Assembly: GCA_036013505.1 (NCBI GenBank)
Contig: CP107851.1
Location: forward strand, 9,162,001-9,226,000
Direction of reading: 5' to 3'
Length of the DNA stretch: 64,000 bases
Source of the DNA: Streptomyces sp. NBC_00510
GTDB lineage: Bacteria; Actinomycetota; Actinomycetes; Streptomycetales; Streptomycetaceae
The position numbers and the translations under genes were made by a program. Below the pieces are notes generated by a model. That model searched no databases, was not told where the DNA came from, and saw only the letters and a list, made by a program, of their open reading frames with translations. Positions 1 through 8,818 of the stretch are shown here, piece after piece (positions within the stretch are counted from its first letter, which is position 1; each line of letters opens with the position of its first letter).

Positions 1-1
1 C

Positions 2-1729
2 GTGCTCAACGCGCAGGGCTGCGCCGTCGCGGACGCCGGCGCCAACGGGCTGCTGGTCACGGGCGCCGCGCAGGCCCGCCTCGCGGACTGCCGGATCGAC
101 CGCAGCGCCTTCAGCGCCGTCCACCTGTCCGGCACGGCCACCGGGCAGCTGACCGACTGCCTCGTCCGCGACTGCGCCGAGCACGGCGTCCACGCGGCGG
201 GCGAGGCCCGCCTCGAACTCGCGGACTGCGGGATCAGGAACGTGGCCATGACCGGCGTCGCCGTGGACGAGCAGGCCGTGGCGACGGTCACCGGCTGCCG
301 CATCGACGACGTCGCGACGGGCATCGGCATCGGCTCGGCCTCCGAGAGCAGGGTCGAGCACACCACGGTCACCGGCACCAAGGACATCGGGGTGCGGGTC
401 GCGACCGGCGGTACCGCGGTCCTCACCGGCATACGGGTCACCGGGGCGGGCGCGGCGGGCGTCGTCGTGGACAAGGGAGCCGAAGCCACCGTCAACGGCG
501 GCTCGGTGGAGGACTGCGCGGGCTCCGGCGTCGTCGTGTGGACCGGGGCCCGCTCCACGGTCGCGGACCTGCGCATCGACCGGCCCGCCAAGAACGGCGT
601 CTTCCTCGCCGAGGGCGCGGGAGGCACCTTCACCTCCCTCGACGTGTCCGGCTCCGGCTTCCCCGCGCTCCACGTGGGCGCGGGGGCGGATCCCGTCCTC
701 CGGCACTGCCGGATCCGCGACTGCGCGGACGCGCTTGGCACGGACGAGGGAGCGGCCCCGCAGCTCGACGACTGCACCGCGGACGGCGTCCCGCTGACGT
801 TCGGAGAACCCGCGGCCGCCCCGGCGGTGCCCGCCGCCCCTGGCGTACCCGGCGCCCCGCCGGCAGGGACGCGCCCGCCCGCCGCCGCCTACGACGAGGA
901 AGAGCCCGAGGAGACCCTGGAGGACCTGCTGGGCGAGCTGAACGCCCTCGTCGGCCTCGACCGCGTCAAGCGCGACGTCGGCTCGCTGGTGAAGCTGATG
1001 CAGACGGTCCGGCGCCGCGAGGAGGCCGGGCTGCCCGCCCCGCCGCTCAGCCGGCACCTGATCTTCGCGGGCAACCCCGGCACCGGCAAGACCACCGTGG
1101 CCCGCCTGTACGGCAGGCTCCTGAAGGCCCTCGGACTGCTGCGCGAGGGCCACCTCGTGGAGGTCGACCGTACGGCCCTGGTCGGCGAGTACGTCGGCCA
1201 CACCGGCCCCAAGACCACCGCCGCCTTCAACCGCGCGCTGGGCGGCGTGCTCTTCATCGACGAGGCCTACACCCTCGCCCCGGTCGGGGCCGGGAACGAC
1301 TTCGGCACGGAGGCCGTCGCCACCCTGGTCAAGCTCATGGAGGACCACCGCGACGACGTCGTCGTCATCGCCGCCGGCTACCCGGGCGACATGGACCGCT
1401 TCATCAGCTCGAACCCGGGCCTGTCCTCCCGATTCGGCCGCACGCTCCTCTTCGAGGACTACGCCGCGGACGAACTGGTCTCGATCGTCGAGTACCAGGC
1501 CGCGGAGCACCAGTACGAACTCACCCCCGCCGCCCGCGAGGAGCTCACCCGTCTCTTCGAGCTCCTCCCGCGCGGCGAGGGCTTCGGCAACGGCCGTTCC
1601 GCGCGCCAGATGTTCCAGGAGATGACCGAACGGCAGGCGCAGCGCGTCGCCGAGCTGGACGACCCGACCGCGGACCAGCTCATGGCCCTGCAGGACCAGG
1701 ACCTCCCCCAGCCCGCGACCCGCGGCTGA
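2..1729 (+). CDS. Right-handed beta-helix repeat / AAA+ ATPase fusion (5' end outside window)
   Basis: The frame is open to the left edge, so the true start is missing and 575 residues are visible. Residues 1 to about 265 are beta-helix rungs of roughly 22 residues with recurring C-R-I-D and G-V-x-V patterns, as in pectate-lyase-like solenoids. A Pro/Ala linker (about 270-295) and an acidic stretch lead into an AAA+ domain of the CbbX/SpoVK/EccA type. The Walker A lysine is residue 363 (GNPGTGKTT) and the Walker B acids are D420/E421 (LFIDEA); an SRF motif near residue 480 supplies a likely arginine finger. Such domains remodel protein complexes. Pairing with a solenoid suggests the helix binds a partner or a surface, but the client is unknown. 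Confidence 0.85.
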   Translation: MLNAQGCAVADAGANGLLVTGAAQARLADCRIDRSAFSAVHLSGTATGQLTDCLVRDCAEHGVHAAGEARLELADCGIRNVAMTGVAVDEQAVATVTGCRIDDVATGIGIGSASESRVEHTTVTGTKDIGVRVATGGTAVLTGIRVTGAGAAGVVVDKGAEATVNGGSVEDCAGSGVVVWTGARSTVADLRIDRPAKNGVFLAEGAGGTFTSLDVSGSGFPALHVGAGADPVLRHCRIRDCADALGTDEGAAPQLDDCTADGVPLTFGEPAAAPAVPAAPGVPGAPPAGTRPPAAAYDEEEPEETLEDLLGELNALVGLDRVKRDVGSLVKLMQTVRRREEAGLPAPPLSRHLIFAGNPGTGKTTVARLYGRLLKALGLLREGHLVEVDRTALVGEYVGHTGPKTTAAFNRALGGVLFIDEAYTLAPVGAGNDFGTEAVATLVKLMEDHRDDVVVIAAGYPGDMDRFISSNPGLSSRFGRTLLFEDYAADELVSIVEYQAAEHQYELTPAAREELTRLFELLPRGEGFGNGRSARQMFQEMTERQAQRVAELDDPTADQLMALQDQDLPQPATRG

Positions 1730-1847
1730 CCGCGGGGGGTCTGCCCGGCGGATCCTGGCGCGTGTTCTCGGGACGCGGGACACTCGTGTCCTGGTGGCCC
1801 AGGACCTCGCGCAGCTCGCGGCCCGTGGCCGATCCCCGGGGGAGGCC

Positions 1848-2699
1848 TCAGTCGCCGGGGGCGGGCGCGGTGGGGGTCAGGCGGGTCTCCATCCGGGCCA
1901 CCACGTGCTCCTGGGCTCGGCGGCGCGCTGCGGAGAGCCTGCGGTCGAGGACGAAGACCGGCAGGAGCCACGCCCAGCCCCACACGACCAGCCCGTGGGC
2001 GAGGTCCAGCGAGCGCAGCAGCGCGTTCGTGCCGTAGGCGAGGACGGCTGCGGCCGCCCAGGCAGGCGCCCGGTGGCGGGCGAGCAGTCGAAGGGGCGCC
2101 TTCGCCGGGCCGGACAGTTCGGCGAGCGTGGCCGCCAGCACGGCGGCCCGGTGGTCCTCCGGCCGGCCCCGCGACCATGCCTCGGCGCGGTGCCGGGCCT
2201 CCTCCGCCGTGCTGTCGCGCAGGGCGTACGCGAGGTCGTCGCTCTGCGCCTGGGCGCTGCCCTGCTCCAGCTGGGCGGCCGCCGCCTGCATGCGGACGTC
2301 CTCCCACCACGAGCGCTGCGACCACCGCAGCGCCGCCTGGGCGCGCTCGGTCTCCGGGGCGCCGGGCGCGAGGCGCTCGAGCCGTTCCAGCAGGGTCCGC
2401 GCGCGGGCGGCCCGCCCCGGGTGCTCGAACGCGTCGGCGGCGAGGCAGAACTCGGCGTACCCGGCGAGCAGTCCGAGGTGGTCGGGGGAGAGTTCCAGAC
2501 CCGCCCGGAAGGCCTTCTCCGCCTCGTCGTCGTGGTCGTCCTCGTCCTCGCCGACGTGCCCGAGGGCCAGCCAGCAGTGGAGGTCGGCGGATGTGGGGTC
2601 CTGCCGCAGCCCTTCCCGGGCGGTCCTGCGCACCGCCGCGTGGCCGCCCGCGGCGTGGAGGTCGGCGCAAAGACCGAGGTACTCGTCCGTCGTCGTCAT
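1848..2699 (-). CDS. TPR-like membrane-associated protein
   Basis: A 283-residue protein. I chose the ATG at 2699 (MTTTDEY); upstream codons in the frame have no good ribosome site and run into the next gene's 3' region. Residues 1-130 contain helix-turn-helix repeats of TPR type (alternating small and large hydrophobics, A-x-G-L-E-L-S-P-D). Near residues 205-245 are two hydrophobic segments rich in Ala, Leu and Trp that could cross the membrane, followed by a basic tail. No enzymatic motif is visible. It stands alone, convergent with the AAA+ gene. Function unknown; a scaffold role is inference from the repeats. Confidence 0.75.
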   Translation of the reverse strand: MTTTDEYLGLCADLHAAGGHAAVRRTAREGLRQDPTSADLHCWLALGHVGEDEDDHDDEAEKAFRAGLELSPDHLGLLAGYAEFCLAADAFEHPGRAARARTLLERLERLAPGAPETERAQAALRWSQRSWWEDVRMQAAAAQLEQGSAQAQSDDLAYALRDSTAEEARHRAEAWSRGRPEDHRAAVLAATLAELSGPAKAPLRLLARHRAPAWAAAAVLAYGTNALLRSLDLAHGLVVWGWAWLLPVFVLDRRLSAARRRAQEHVVARMETRLTPTAPAPGD

Positions 2700-2802
2700 G
2701 TGGTCCGCCCCTGAAGTCGTGCGCCCCGGTCGGGGCCGCACCACTGTGTGGCATGCGAACACGCACGTCAACGCGGATTCGGGGCTGCGGGGCGGGGCGT
2801 TC

Positions 2803-4575
2803 CTACAGGTCGAGCACCAGGTCCGTGCGCGGCTGCGAGCAGCAGATGAGGGCGTTGCCCTCGGCGGGTTCGTCGACGGGCTCCGGCGCGTATGCGACAC
2901 CGCCCGTCAGGACCTGGGTCTCGCAGGTGTGGCAGACCCCGGTGCGGCACGACCAGCGGGTCGGCACGTCGCACGCCTCCGCGAGTTCGAGGAGCGTGCC
3001 GTACGCCGGGTGCCACGGCACGCTCAGGCCGCTGCGGGCGAAGGACACCGATGGTCCCGTCGGCTCGCCGGGAGGGGCAGCGGGCGGGTGCGGGGTGCGG
3101 GCCGTCGCGTCGACCACGCCGGGGTTGATCGAGGACAGCGCGCCGAACGTCTCCCGGTGGATGCGGTCCGCGGCCAGTCCTCCCGCTGCCAGCGCCTCCG
3201 CCATGTCGTCCATGAAGCCCTGCGGTCCGCAGATGTAGGCGTCCGCGTCCGGCGGCAGGTCCAGCGCGGCGATCCGCGCCGTGTCGAGCCGGCCCGCCCC
3301 GGTGTAGTCCGCGCCCGCACGGTCGCTCGCGCGCGGCCTGCTGTAGGCGATGTAGGCGTGCGCGCCCGCCATCTTTCCCACCAGGGCCCGGGACTCCGCG
3401 GCGAACGGATGGCTCTCGCCGTCGCGCGCCACGTGCAGCCACCACACCTCGCGCCGGCCGCACGCGTCGGCCAGCGCGTACAGCATCGCCATCACCGGTG
3501 TGGCGCCCACCCCCGCGGAGAGCAGCACCACCGGCGTGTCGCCCTCCCCGAGGACGAAGGTGCCGCGCGGCGCGGCGACGTCCAGCAGGTCGCCCTCCCG
3601 CACGTGCCGGCGTAGGAAGCCGCTGCCCGCGCCGTGCGGCTCCTGCTTGACGCTGATCCGGTACTCCGCCGCGCCGGGCCGCCCCGACAGGGAGTACGTG
3701 CGGATCAGCGGCGGCCCGTCGGCGTCAGGCCGCATACGGACGGTGAGGAACTGGCCCGGCATCCCGGCCGGCAGCGGACGGCCGTCCTGCGCGGCCAGCG
3801 TCAGCGAGAAGATGCTGCTGCTCTCGTCCCGGACCCGGGCCACCCGTAGCGGGCGGAAGCCCGGCCACGCCGGGGGAGGGGCCGCCGTGCCGGTCAGCCC
3901 GGGGTTGCCCGCCGCGCCGCCCCCGTCCCCCGCCGGGGCGTCGAGCAGCGCCCGCATCGACGCCTGCCACCCCGGGCTCAACGCCGGGATGCGCAGGGCG
4001 CGCTCGACCTGGTCCCGGGGATGCCCGGGCAGGTACAGCAGCGCGTCGATGTCGGCGACCGTCATCGCCTCCGGCCCGGTCCCGAGCTTGACGATGTCGT
4101 CGCCCGCGGCGACCTCACCCTCTTCCAGCACCCGCAGGTAGAAGCCGGGGCGCCGGTGGGCCACCAGCAGCGCGGCCATCCTGGGCTCCGCCATGCGCAT
4201 TCCGACCCGGTAGCAGGTCACGCGCGGCTGCGTGACCTCGAAGACCGCGCCGCCGATGCGGTACCGGTCCCCGATGCACACCTCGTCGTCGGGCAGCCCG
4301 TCCACGGTGAAGTTCTCGCCGAAGTTGCCGAAGGTCAGGTCGTCCCGCCCGAGCTCCTTCTGCCAGTGGCGGTACGAGTCCAGCTGGTACACCAGCACCG
4401 CCCGCTGCTCCCCGCCGTGCCCGCCGAGGTCGCCCTGCCCGTCGCCGTCGATGTTGAGCCGCCGGACCACGCGCGGCCCGGAGACCGGCTCCTTCCAGAC
4501 GCCCGTGTACGTCGTCCGGCCCTGCCACGGCACGTTATTGGGCATACCGACGCTCACGGCGACCAGTGTGGCCAT
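2803..4575 (-). CDS. MOSC domain / ferredoxin reductase / 2Fe-2S fusion oxidoreductase
   Basis: A 590-residue protein starting at ATG 4575 with GAGGGAG upstream. Residues about 1-210 form a MOSC domain (molybdenum-cofactor sulfurase C-terminal type, as in YiiM). Residues about 240-470 are an FAD/NAD(P) reductase of the phthalate dioxygenase reductase type (R-T-Y-S-L for FAD; G-V-G-A-T-P for nucleotide). The C-terminus holds a plant-type 2Fe-2S ferredoxin with C-x4-C-x2-C and a distal Cys pair. The arrangement resembles YiiM/YcbX-like systems that reduce N-hydroxylated compounds, with the electron chain on one chain; that substrate assignment is inference. A molybdoenzyme lies 3 kb away (7675-8796) but is not in the same operon. 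Confidence 0.88.
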   Translation of the reverse strand: MATLVAVSVGMPNNVPWQGRTTYTGVWKEPVSGPRVVRRLNIDGDGQGDLGGHGGEQRAVLVYQLDSYRHWQKELGRDDLTFGNFGENFTVDGLPDDEVCIGDRYRIGGAVFEVTQPRVTCYRVGMRMAEPRMAALLVAHRRPGFYLRVLEEGEVAAGDDIVKLGTGPEAMTVADIDALLYLPGHPRDQVERALRIPALSPGWQASMRALLDAPAGDGGGAAGNPGLTGTAAPPPAWPGFRPLRVARVRDESSSIFSLTLAAQDGRPLPAGMPGQFLTVRMRPDADGPPLIRTYSLSGRPGAAEYRISVKQEPHGAGSGFLRRHVREGDLLDVAAPRGTFVLGEGDTPVVLLSAGVGATPVMAMLYALADACGRREVWWLHVARDGESHPFAAESRALVGKMAGAHAYIAYSRPRASDRAGADYTGAGRLDTARIAALDLPPDADAYICGPQGFMDDMAEALAAGGLAADRIHRETFGALSSINPGVVDATARTPHPPAAPPGEPTGPSVSFARSGLSVPWHPAYGTLLELAEACDVPTRWSCRTGVCHTCETQVLTGGVAYAPEPVDEPAEGNALICCSQPRTDLVLDL

Positions 4576-4811
4576 GCGCCATCTCCCTCGTAGCGCGAGC
4601 CCCCGCCTCCCGGCCACCGTATTACGCCCATCGTGCCGCGCAACCCGGCCGAGGGGACGGTCCCCGGCCCCCCGGGGCGGGCGGTGCCCCGCGATCACCA
4701 CCGCCTAGGGTGGGGATCCCGGCCCTGGCGGCCGGGATTGCGGGCGGGCACGACGGTGTTGACCCACCCGACAGCCGCCGGCCCCTCGATGGACGGAGAC
4801 CAGCACCACCC

Positions 4812-5558
4812 ATGTCCACCACCGTTGATCACGCCCACCCCGCGGAGTCCGATGGCGAGCCCGCCCGGGCCGACGCCGCACCTGCCCTGGACAACCCGGT
4901 GTGGGCCGCCCTCACCGGCCCGCACGCCGGATTCGCCGAGGTCCGCGGCCGAGCCGCCCGTTACCGGTCCGACGTGTCCGTCTTCGCGGGCCTCGCCGAC
5001 CCGGCCGACCCCGCCGCCTGGGACGACCTGGCCCGGTTGCTCGGCCCCGGCGGTACCGCCCTGGTCACCGGCTCACCGGTGATCCCCGAGGACTGGGAGG
5101 TCGTGGAGGGCGGCGAGGGCATGCAGATGGTCGACACCGCACTCCGCGCCGAGCACGCCCCGGAGGCCGTACGCCTCGGCCCCGCCGACGTCGACGACGT
5201 CATGGACCTGATCGCCCGCACGCGGCCCGGCCCCTTCCTGCCGAAGACCCTCGAACTCGGCACGTACCTGGGCATCCGGGAGGACGGCCGGCTGATCGCC
5301 ATGGCCGGGGAGCGCATCCAGCCGCCCGGCTGGACGGAGATCAGCGCCGTCTGCACCGACCCGGACCACCGCGGCCGCGGCCTGGCGACCCGCCTGATGA
5401 GCGCCGTCGCGGCGGGCATCAAGGAGCGCGGGGACACCCCGCTGCTGCACGCCGCCGCGAGCAACACCAACGCGGTACGGCTCTACGAGTCGATCGGCTT
5501 CAGCCACCGCCGTCGCACCCTGTTCCTGCTGGTCCGCGCACCGGGAGGCCGGGCCTAA
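4812..5558 (+). CDS. GNAT family N-acetyltransferase
   Basis: 248 residues; ATG at 4812, with a weak GGAG 13 nt upstream. The C-terminal half is a GNAT domain: the acetyl-CoA loop is D-H-R-G-R-G-L-A-T near residue 190 and is followed by a strand-helix with A-S-N-T-N-A-V-R-L-Y-E and a G-F near the end, all typical of the fold. The N-terminal 100 residues look like the half-domain of two-part GNATs (FR47-like). The substrate cannot be told. The stop overlaps the convergent XRE gene by 4 nt (5555-5558), so the two transcripts must overlap at their 3' ends. Confidence 0.85.
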   Translation: MSTTVDHAHPAESDGEPARADAAPALDNPVWAALTGPHAGFAEVRGRAARYRSDVSVFAGLADPADPAAWDDLARLLGPGGTALVTGSPVIPEDWEVVEGGEGMQMVDTALRAEHAPEAVRLGPADVDDVMDLIARTRPGPFLPKTLELGTYLGIREDGRLIAMAGERIQPPGWTEISAVCTDPDHRGRGLATRLMSAVAAGIKERGDTPLLHAAASNTNAVRLYESIGFSHRRRTLFLLVRAPGGRA

Positions 5559-6442
5559 CCCCGGTCTGTCCGCTCCCGGTCCTCGCCCGCCCGGGCGGGG
5601 GCCGCGGGTCGGACGGTCCCGTCGGCGGTGCCGGCGGCCAGCGACCCGAGCAGGGCCAGCGAGCGCGCCGCCTCCGAACCCGGCTCGGCGTGGTAGATCA
5701 CCAGGACCTGGCCCTCGGCGCCGTTGACGCTCAGCTTCTCCCGGTACAGGTCCATGTCGCCGACCTGCGGGTGCCGCATCCGCGCGAGCGTGCCCTCGCG
5801 CCGGTGCACGTCGTGGCGCGCCCACAGCTTCCGGAAACGGTCGCTCTTCAGCGAAAGCTCGCCCACGAGCGCGGCCAGCCGGGGGTCGTCGGGATCGGGC
5901 CCGGCCACCGCGCGCAGACTCGCCACCGCGTTCACCGTGGCGGTCTGCCAGTCCCGGTGCAGCTCCCGCTCCTCCGGGTCCAGGAACGCCGCGCGGAGCC
6001 GGTTCACCCCCGGCACGTTGTTCGGCGACAGCGCCCGCGCCAGGGCGTTCGCGGCCAGGACGTCGAGGTACCTCCCCTGCACGAGTGCCGGCATCGGCAA
6101 CTGGCCGAGCAACTGGATGATGTGCCCCGGCACCTTCTCCTGGGCGGGGCGCCTGGTCCTGCGCGGCTTGGGTCCGACCAGCCCGATCAGGTAGGCCGTC
6201 GCGTCGGCGTCCAGCCGCAGCACGCCCGCGAGCGACTCCAGGACCTGCACGGACGGATTGCGGTCCCGCCCCTGCTCCAGCCGGAGGTAGTAGTCCGAGC
6301 TGATGCCCGCGAGCATCGCGACCTCCTCGCGCCGTAGCCCCGGCACGCGCCGCAGCCCACCGCCGCCCAGGCCGACGTCCTCGGGCCGGACGAGTTCCCT
6401 CCGGGCCCGCAGGAAGTCACCGATCACATTCGAGCCGTCCAT
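5555..6442 (-). CDS. XRE family regulator, MmyB-like ligand domain
   Basis: 295 residues from ATG 6442 (MDGSNV). Residues about 5-70 are an XRE helix-turn-helix with the hallmark L-R-R-E-E-V-A-M-L-A-G-I-S and Y-Y-L-R-L-E-Q-G. The remaining 200 residues match the MmyB-like ligand-binding region (W-x-x-H-D-V, R-x-G-x-K-x-x-x-H). Members usually repress or activate a nearby SDR or oxidoreductase gene in response to a fatty-acid-like or small hydrophobic ligand. The neighbour upstream (6532, +) diverges from it with an 89-bp gap and is the likely co-regulated gene. A truncated, frameshifted relative of this protein lies at 33117-33299. Confidence 0.9.
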   Translation of the reverse strand: MDGSNVIGDFLRARRELVRPEDVGLGGGGLRRVPGLRREEVAMLAGISSDYYLRLEQGRDRNPSVQVLESLAGVLRLDADATAYLIGLVGPKPRRTRRPAQEKVPGHIIQLLGQLPMPALVQGRYLDVLAANALARALSPNNVPGVNRLRAAFLDPEERELHRDWQTATVNAVASLRAVAGPDPDDPRLAALVGELSLKSDRFRKLWARHDVHRREGTLARMRHPQVGDMDLYREKLSVNGAEGQVLVIYHAEPGSEAARSLALLGSLAAGTADGTVRPAAPARAGEDRERTDRG

Positions 6443-6531
6443 GCGCCCCACGCTAGTTCGCCCCCCGCCCCCGTGCCTGGCCCTGCCGCCCCCAGGAACG
6501 GCCCGGCCGTGACCGTCTGGGACCATGGCGC

Positions 6532-7656
6532 ATGGCTGACGAGAACCCGGGTCCCGCCCTTGGGGACGTGCTCGACGACGGGCAGGCACGGGCGCTGATC
6601 GGCGCCACCTCCGGCGCCGAGGACCTTCCGGTCGGCGGCGCGACGATGACCATAGGCTCCGCCGGGACGCTGATCATCGTGGACGCGGGGGACGTACCGG
6701 GGCGCAGCGGTGTGTGGAACGCCCAGGAGATCCGGCTGCTCGGCCCCGCGCCGGCTCCGGTGCTGGAGCGGCTCTGGGATCCGCCCGGTTTCCATCTGAT
6801 GGCCCGCGTGGACGAGGGCCTGCTCCACCTCGGCACGGGCCACGCCGAAGTGATCGGTTCGCACCTCCCGCCCGGCGCCACCGTGTACGAACTCGACGAC
6901 TGCACGGTACGGCTGCAGACGTCCCTCAGCAGGGCGCTGCTCGACCGGGTCCGCCCGCCGCGCCCCGTCGCGGCCCGCCCCGGCCTGGAGTGGCTGGACG
7001 AGGTGAACGGCGACCGTGCCCTCGCGCTGGAGCGGTTCGTCACGGGCTGGTACCCGGCCACCGACGGCGCCGCGAAGCCGCCGTTCGTACCGGGCGGCTC
7101 CACCGACCTGCCCACCGCGCTCACGCAGCTCTACCGGCTGGCCGTACGGCGCCCCGGCGTCCTGGGCGTCCAGAACCGCATCGTCGAGGACCCCCGTCGC
7201 GAGACCGACCGCTGCGGCGACATGCGCGTCATCGGCGTCGAGAACCAAGGAGGGTTCCACTGGTCCACGCCGTGGACGCCCGGCGAGCCCGAGGACGATC
7301 CGACCGTCTGGTACAGGGTGCACGACGAACCGCCGGTCGCCGAACGCGAACTGCTCAGCGGCTTCCTCCTCCAGTTCGCGCTCTACGAAGCCGCGATGGG
7401 CGCCGACTACGTGGCGATGGCGCACGGCATCACCGGAGTACAGGTCGAGCCGCTCACCCGGGAACTGCGCCCGGTTCCCCTCCGGCCCTTCGAGCCCCGG
7501 GCGGCCAGGCGTTTCCACGTGGCACCCGGGCTCGTCCTGAGCGTCTCGAAAGGCTGGAGGGAGGACCGGTTCGACGTACGGGCCGCGGCCACCGACCGCG
7601 GTGGCCTGGGCCCCCTGTCCCACGACGCCGTCGACTGGCTGCACTTCGACGGGTGA
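6532..7656 (+). CDS. SUKH-like (SMI1/KNR4 fold) protein of unknown role
   Basis: 374 residues from ATG 6532; no strong ribosome site, and the start may be leaderless. Residues about 140-290 look like a SUKH domain: L-P-T-A-L-x-x-L-Y-R-L, then a conserved E-N-Q-G core, a W-Y and a long amphipathic helix. In Streptomyces such domains occur in orphan proteins as well as in toxin-immunity pairs. The first 130 residues (G-x-x-G-V-W-N-A-Q-E-I) are unrelated to anything I recognise. No toxin gene is adjacent. It diverges from the XRE gene at 6442, which may control it. The SUKH call rests on motif resemblance only. Confidence 0.6.
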   Translation: MADENPGPALGDVLDDGQARALIGATSGAEDLPVGGATMTIGSAGTLIIVDAGDVPGRSGVWNAQEIRLLGPAPAPVLERLWDPPGFHLMARVDEGLLHLGTGHAEVIGSHLPPGATVYELDDCTVRLQTSLSRALLDRVRPPRPVAARPGLEWLDEVNGDRALALERFVTGWYPATDGAAKPPFVPGGSTDLPTALTQLYRLAVRRPGVLGVQNRIVEDPRRETDRCGDMRVIGVENQGGFHWSTPWTPGEPEDDPTVWYRVHDEPPVAERELLSGFLLQFALYEAAMGADYVAMAHGITGVQVEPLTRELRPVPLRPFEPRAARRFHVAPGLVLSVSKGWREDRFDVRAAATDRGGLGPLSHDAVDWLHFDG

Positions 7657-7674
7657 CCCCGCGCCGCGCGGACC

Positions 7675-8796
7675 TCAGGCGCCGGCTTCCAGGCACAGCA
7701 CCGGTACGCGCTGGACGAGGTTGTTGGCGAAGCCGCCGCGGTTCCAGGGCTGTTCCAGCGGCTGGGTGTGGCCCTCCGCGTCGGTGGCGCGGACGCTGAG
7801 CACGTGGTCGCCGGGCGTCGCCTCCCAGGTGGTGTGCCAGTGCCGCCAGGCCCAGGGGTGGCCCTCGTCGCCGAGTGCGGCCGCCTGCCAGGTGTGGCCG
7901 CCGTCCGTGCTCGTCTCGACGCCGACGACCGGCGCGCGGCCGGACCACGCCCGGCCCTCCAGGCGCTGCGGGCCCGGCCGGACGACGCGGGTGCGCGTCA
8001 TGAAGTCGGGGAAGCCGGGCGGCACCATGAGGGCGCGCGGCGCGATCCGGGTCACCGGCTCGCCCGGCTCGTCGGGCTCCTGCCGGATGCGGTACGCGAC
8101 GGACTGCTGGAAGCCGGTGAACGGGGTGTCGGTGAGGGTGATGTCGTGCAGCCACTTCACGTGCGCCATGCCGTACCAGCCGGGGACGACCAGCCGGACG
8201 GGGTGGCCGTGCTGCGGCGGCAGGGGTGCGCCGTTCATGGCGTACGCCACCAGGACCTCGGGGTCCTCGGCGGTCGCGGCCGCGACCGTCAGCGAGCGCT
8301 GGTAGTCCTGCTCGACCCCGCGCTCCACACCGTGGTCGGCGCCGGTGAAGACCGCCTCGACGGCGTCGGGTTCCACGCCCGCCTCCCGCAGCAGCGTGCG
8401 CAGCGGCACGCCCGTCCAGTCGGCAGTCCCCACCGCCTCGGTCAGCCAGGGCTGGCTGACCGGCCGCGGGGTCAGTCCGGCACGGCCGTTGCCCGCGCAC
8501 TCCATGGTGACCCGGTGCGTGACGGCCGGATACCGGCGCAGGTCGTCCATGGACAGTTCCAGCGGGGTGCGGACCTTGCCGCCGACGGTGAGCCGCCAGG
8601 TCCTGGCGTCGGCCGGCGGGATGTCGAAGTGGACCAGTACGTAGTGCAGGCCGGGTGGTGTGACCTCGTAGCGCAGGGCCTCCAGGGGGAGTGCGTGGTT
8701 GCGGGCCGCCAGGCCCAGTTCGTCCATGCCGATGCCCTCGGCCGGGTCGGCCAGCCGGGACGCGGCGCTCACGTGCGCGATGTTCGGATCATCCAC
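7675..8796 (-). CDS. Sulfite oxidase-type molybdopterin oxidoreductase
   Basis: 373 residues from GTG 8796 (V-D-D-P-N-I); a longer frame would overlap the next gene deeply. Residues about 50-230 are the oxidoreductase molybdopterin domain. The molybdenum-ligating Cys is residue 100 in V-T-M-E-C-A-G-N-G-R. Residues about 250-365 are the Mo-co dimerisation (Ig-like) domain with E-T-S-T-D-G-G-x-T-W. No signal peptide or heme domain is visible, so it is a cytosolic sulfite-dehydrogenase-like enzyme lacking an integral cytochrome. The true substrate and acceptor are uncertain. It lies 22 nt downstream of the GAF regulator gene on the same strand and could be co-transcribed with it. Confidence 0.9.
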   Translation of the reverse strand: MDDPNIAHVSAASRLADPAEGIGMDELGLAARNHALPLEALRYEVTPPGLHYVLVHFDIPPADARTWRLTVGGKVRTPLELSMDDLRRYPAVTHRVTMECAGNGRAGLTPRPVSQPWLTEAVGTADWTGVPLRTLLREAGVEPDAVEAVFTGADHGVERGVEQDYQRSLTVAAATAEDPEVLVAYAMNGAPLPPQHGHPVRLVVPGWYGMAHVKWLHDITLTDTPFTGFQQSVAYRIRQEPDEPGEPVTRIAPRALMVPPGFPDFMTRTRVVRPGPQRLEGRAWSGRAPVVGVETSTDGGHTWQAAALGDEGHPWAWRHWHTTWEATPGDHVLSVRATDAEGHTQPLEQPWNRGGFANNLVQRVPVLCLEAGA

Positions 8797-8818
8797 CCCA
8801 CCAGTGTGCCCCGGCAGG

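Noticed and set aside
4566..4811. N-terminal extension of the GNAT gene
   Set aside because: The frame is open but has a Pro/Arg-rich, shadow-like composition, and a start at 4812 gives a normal GNAT.
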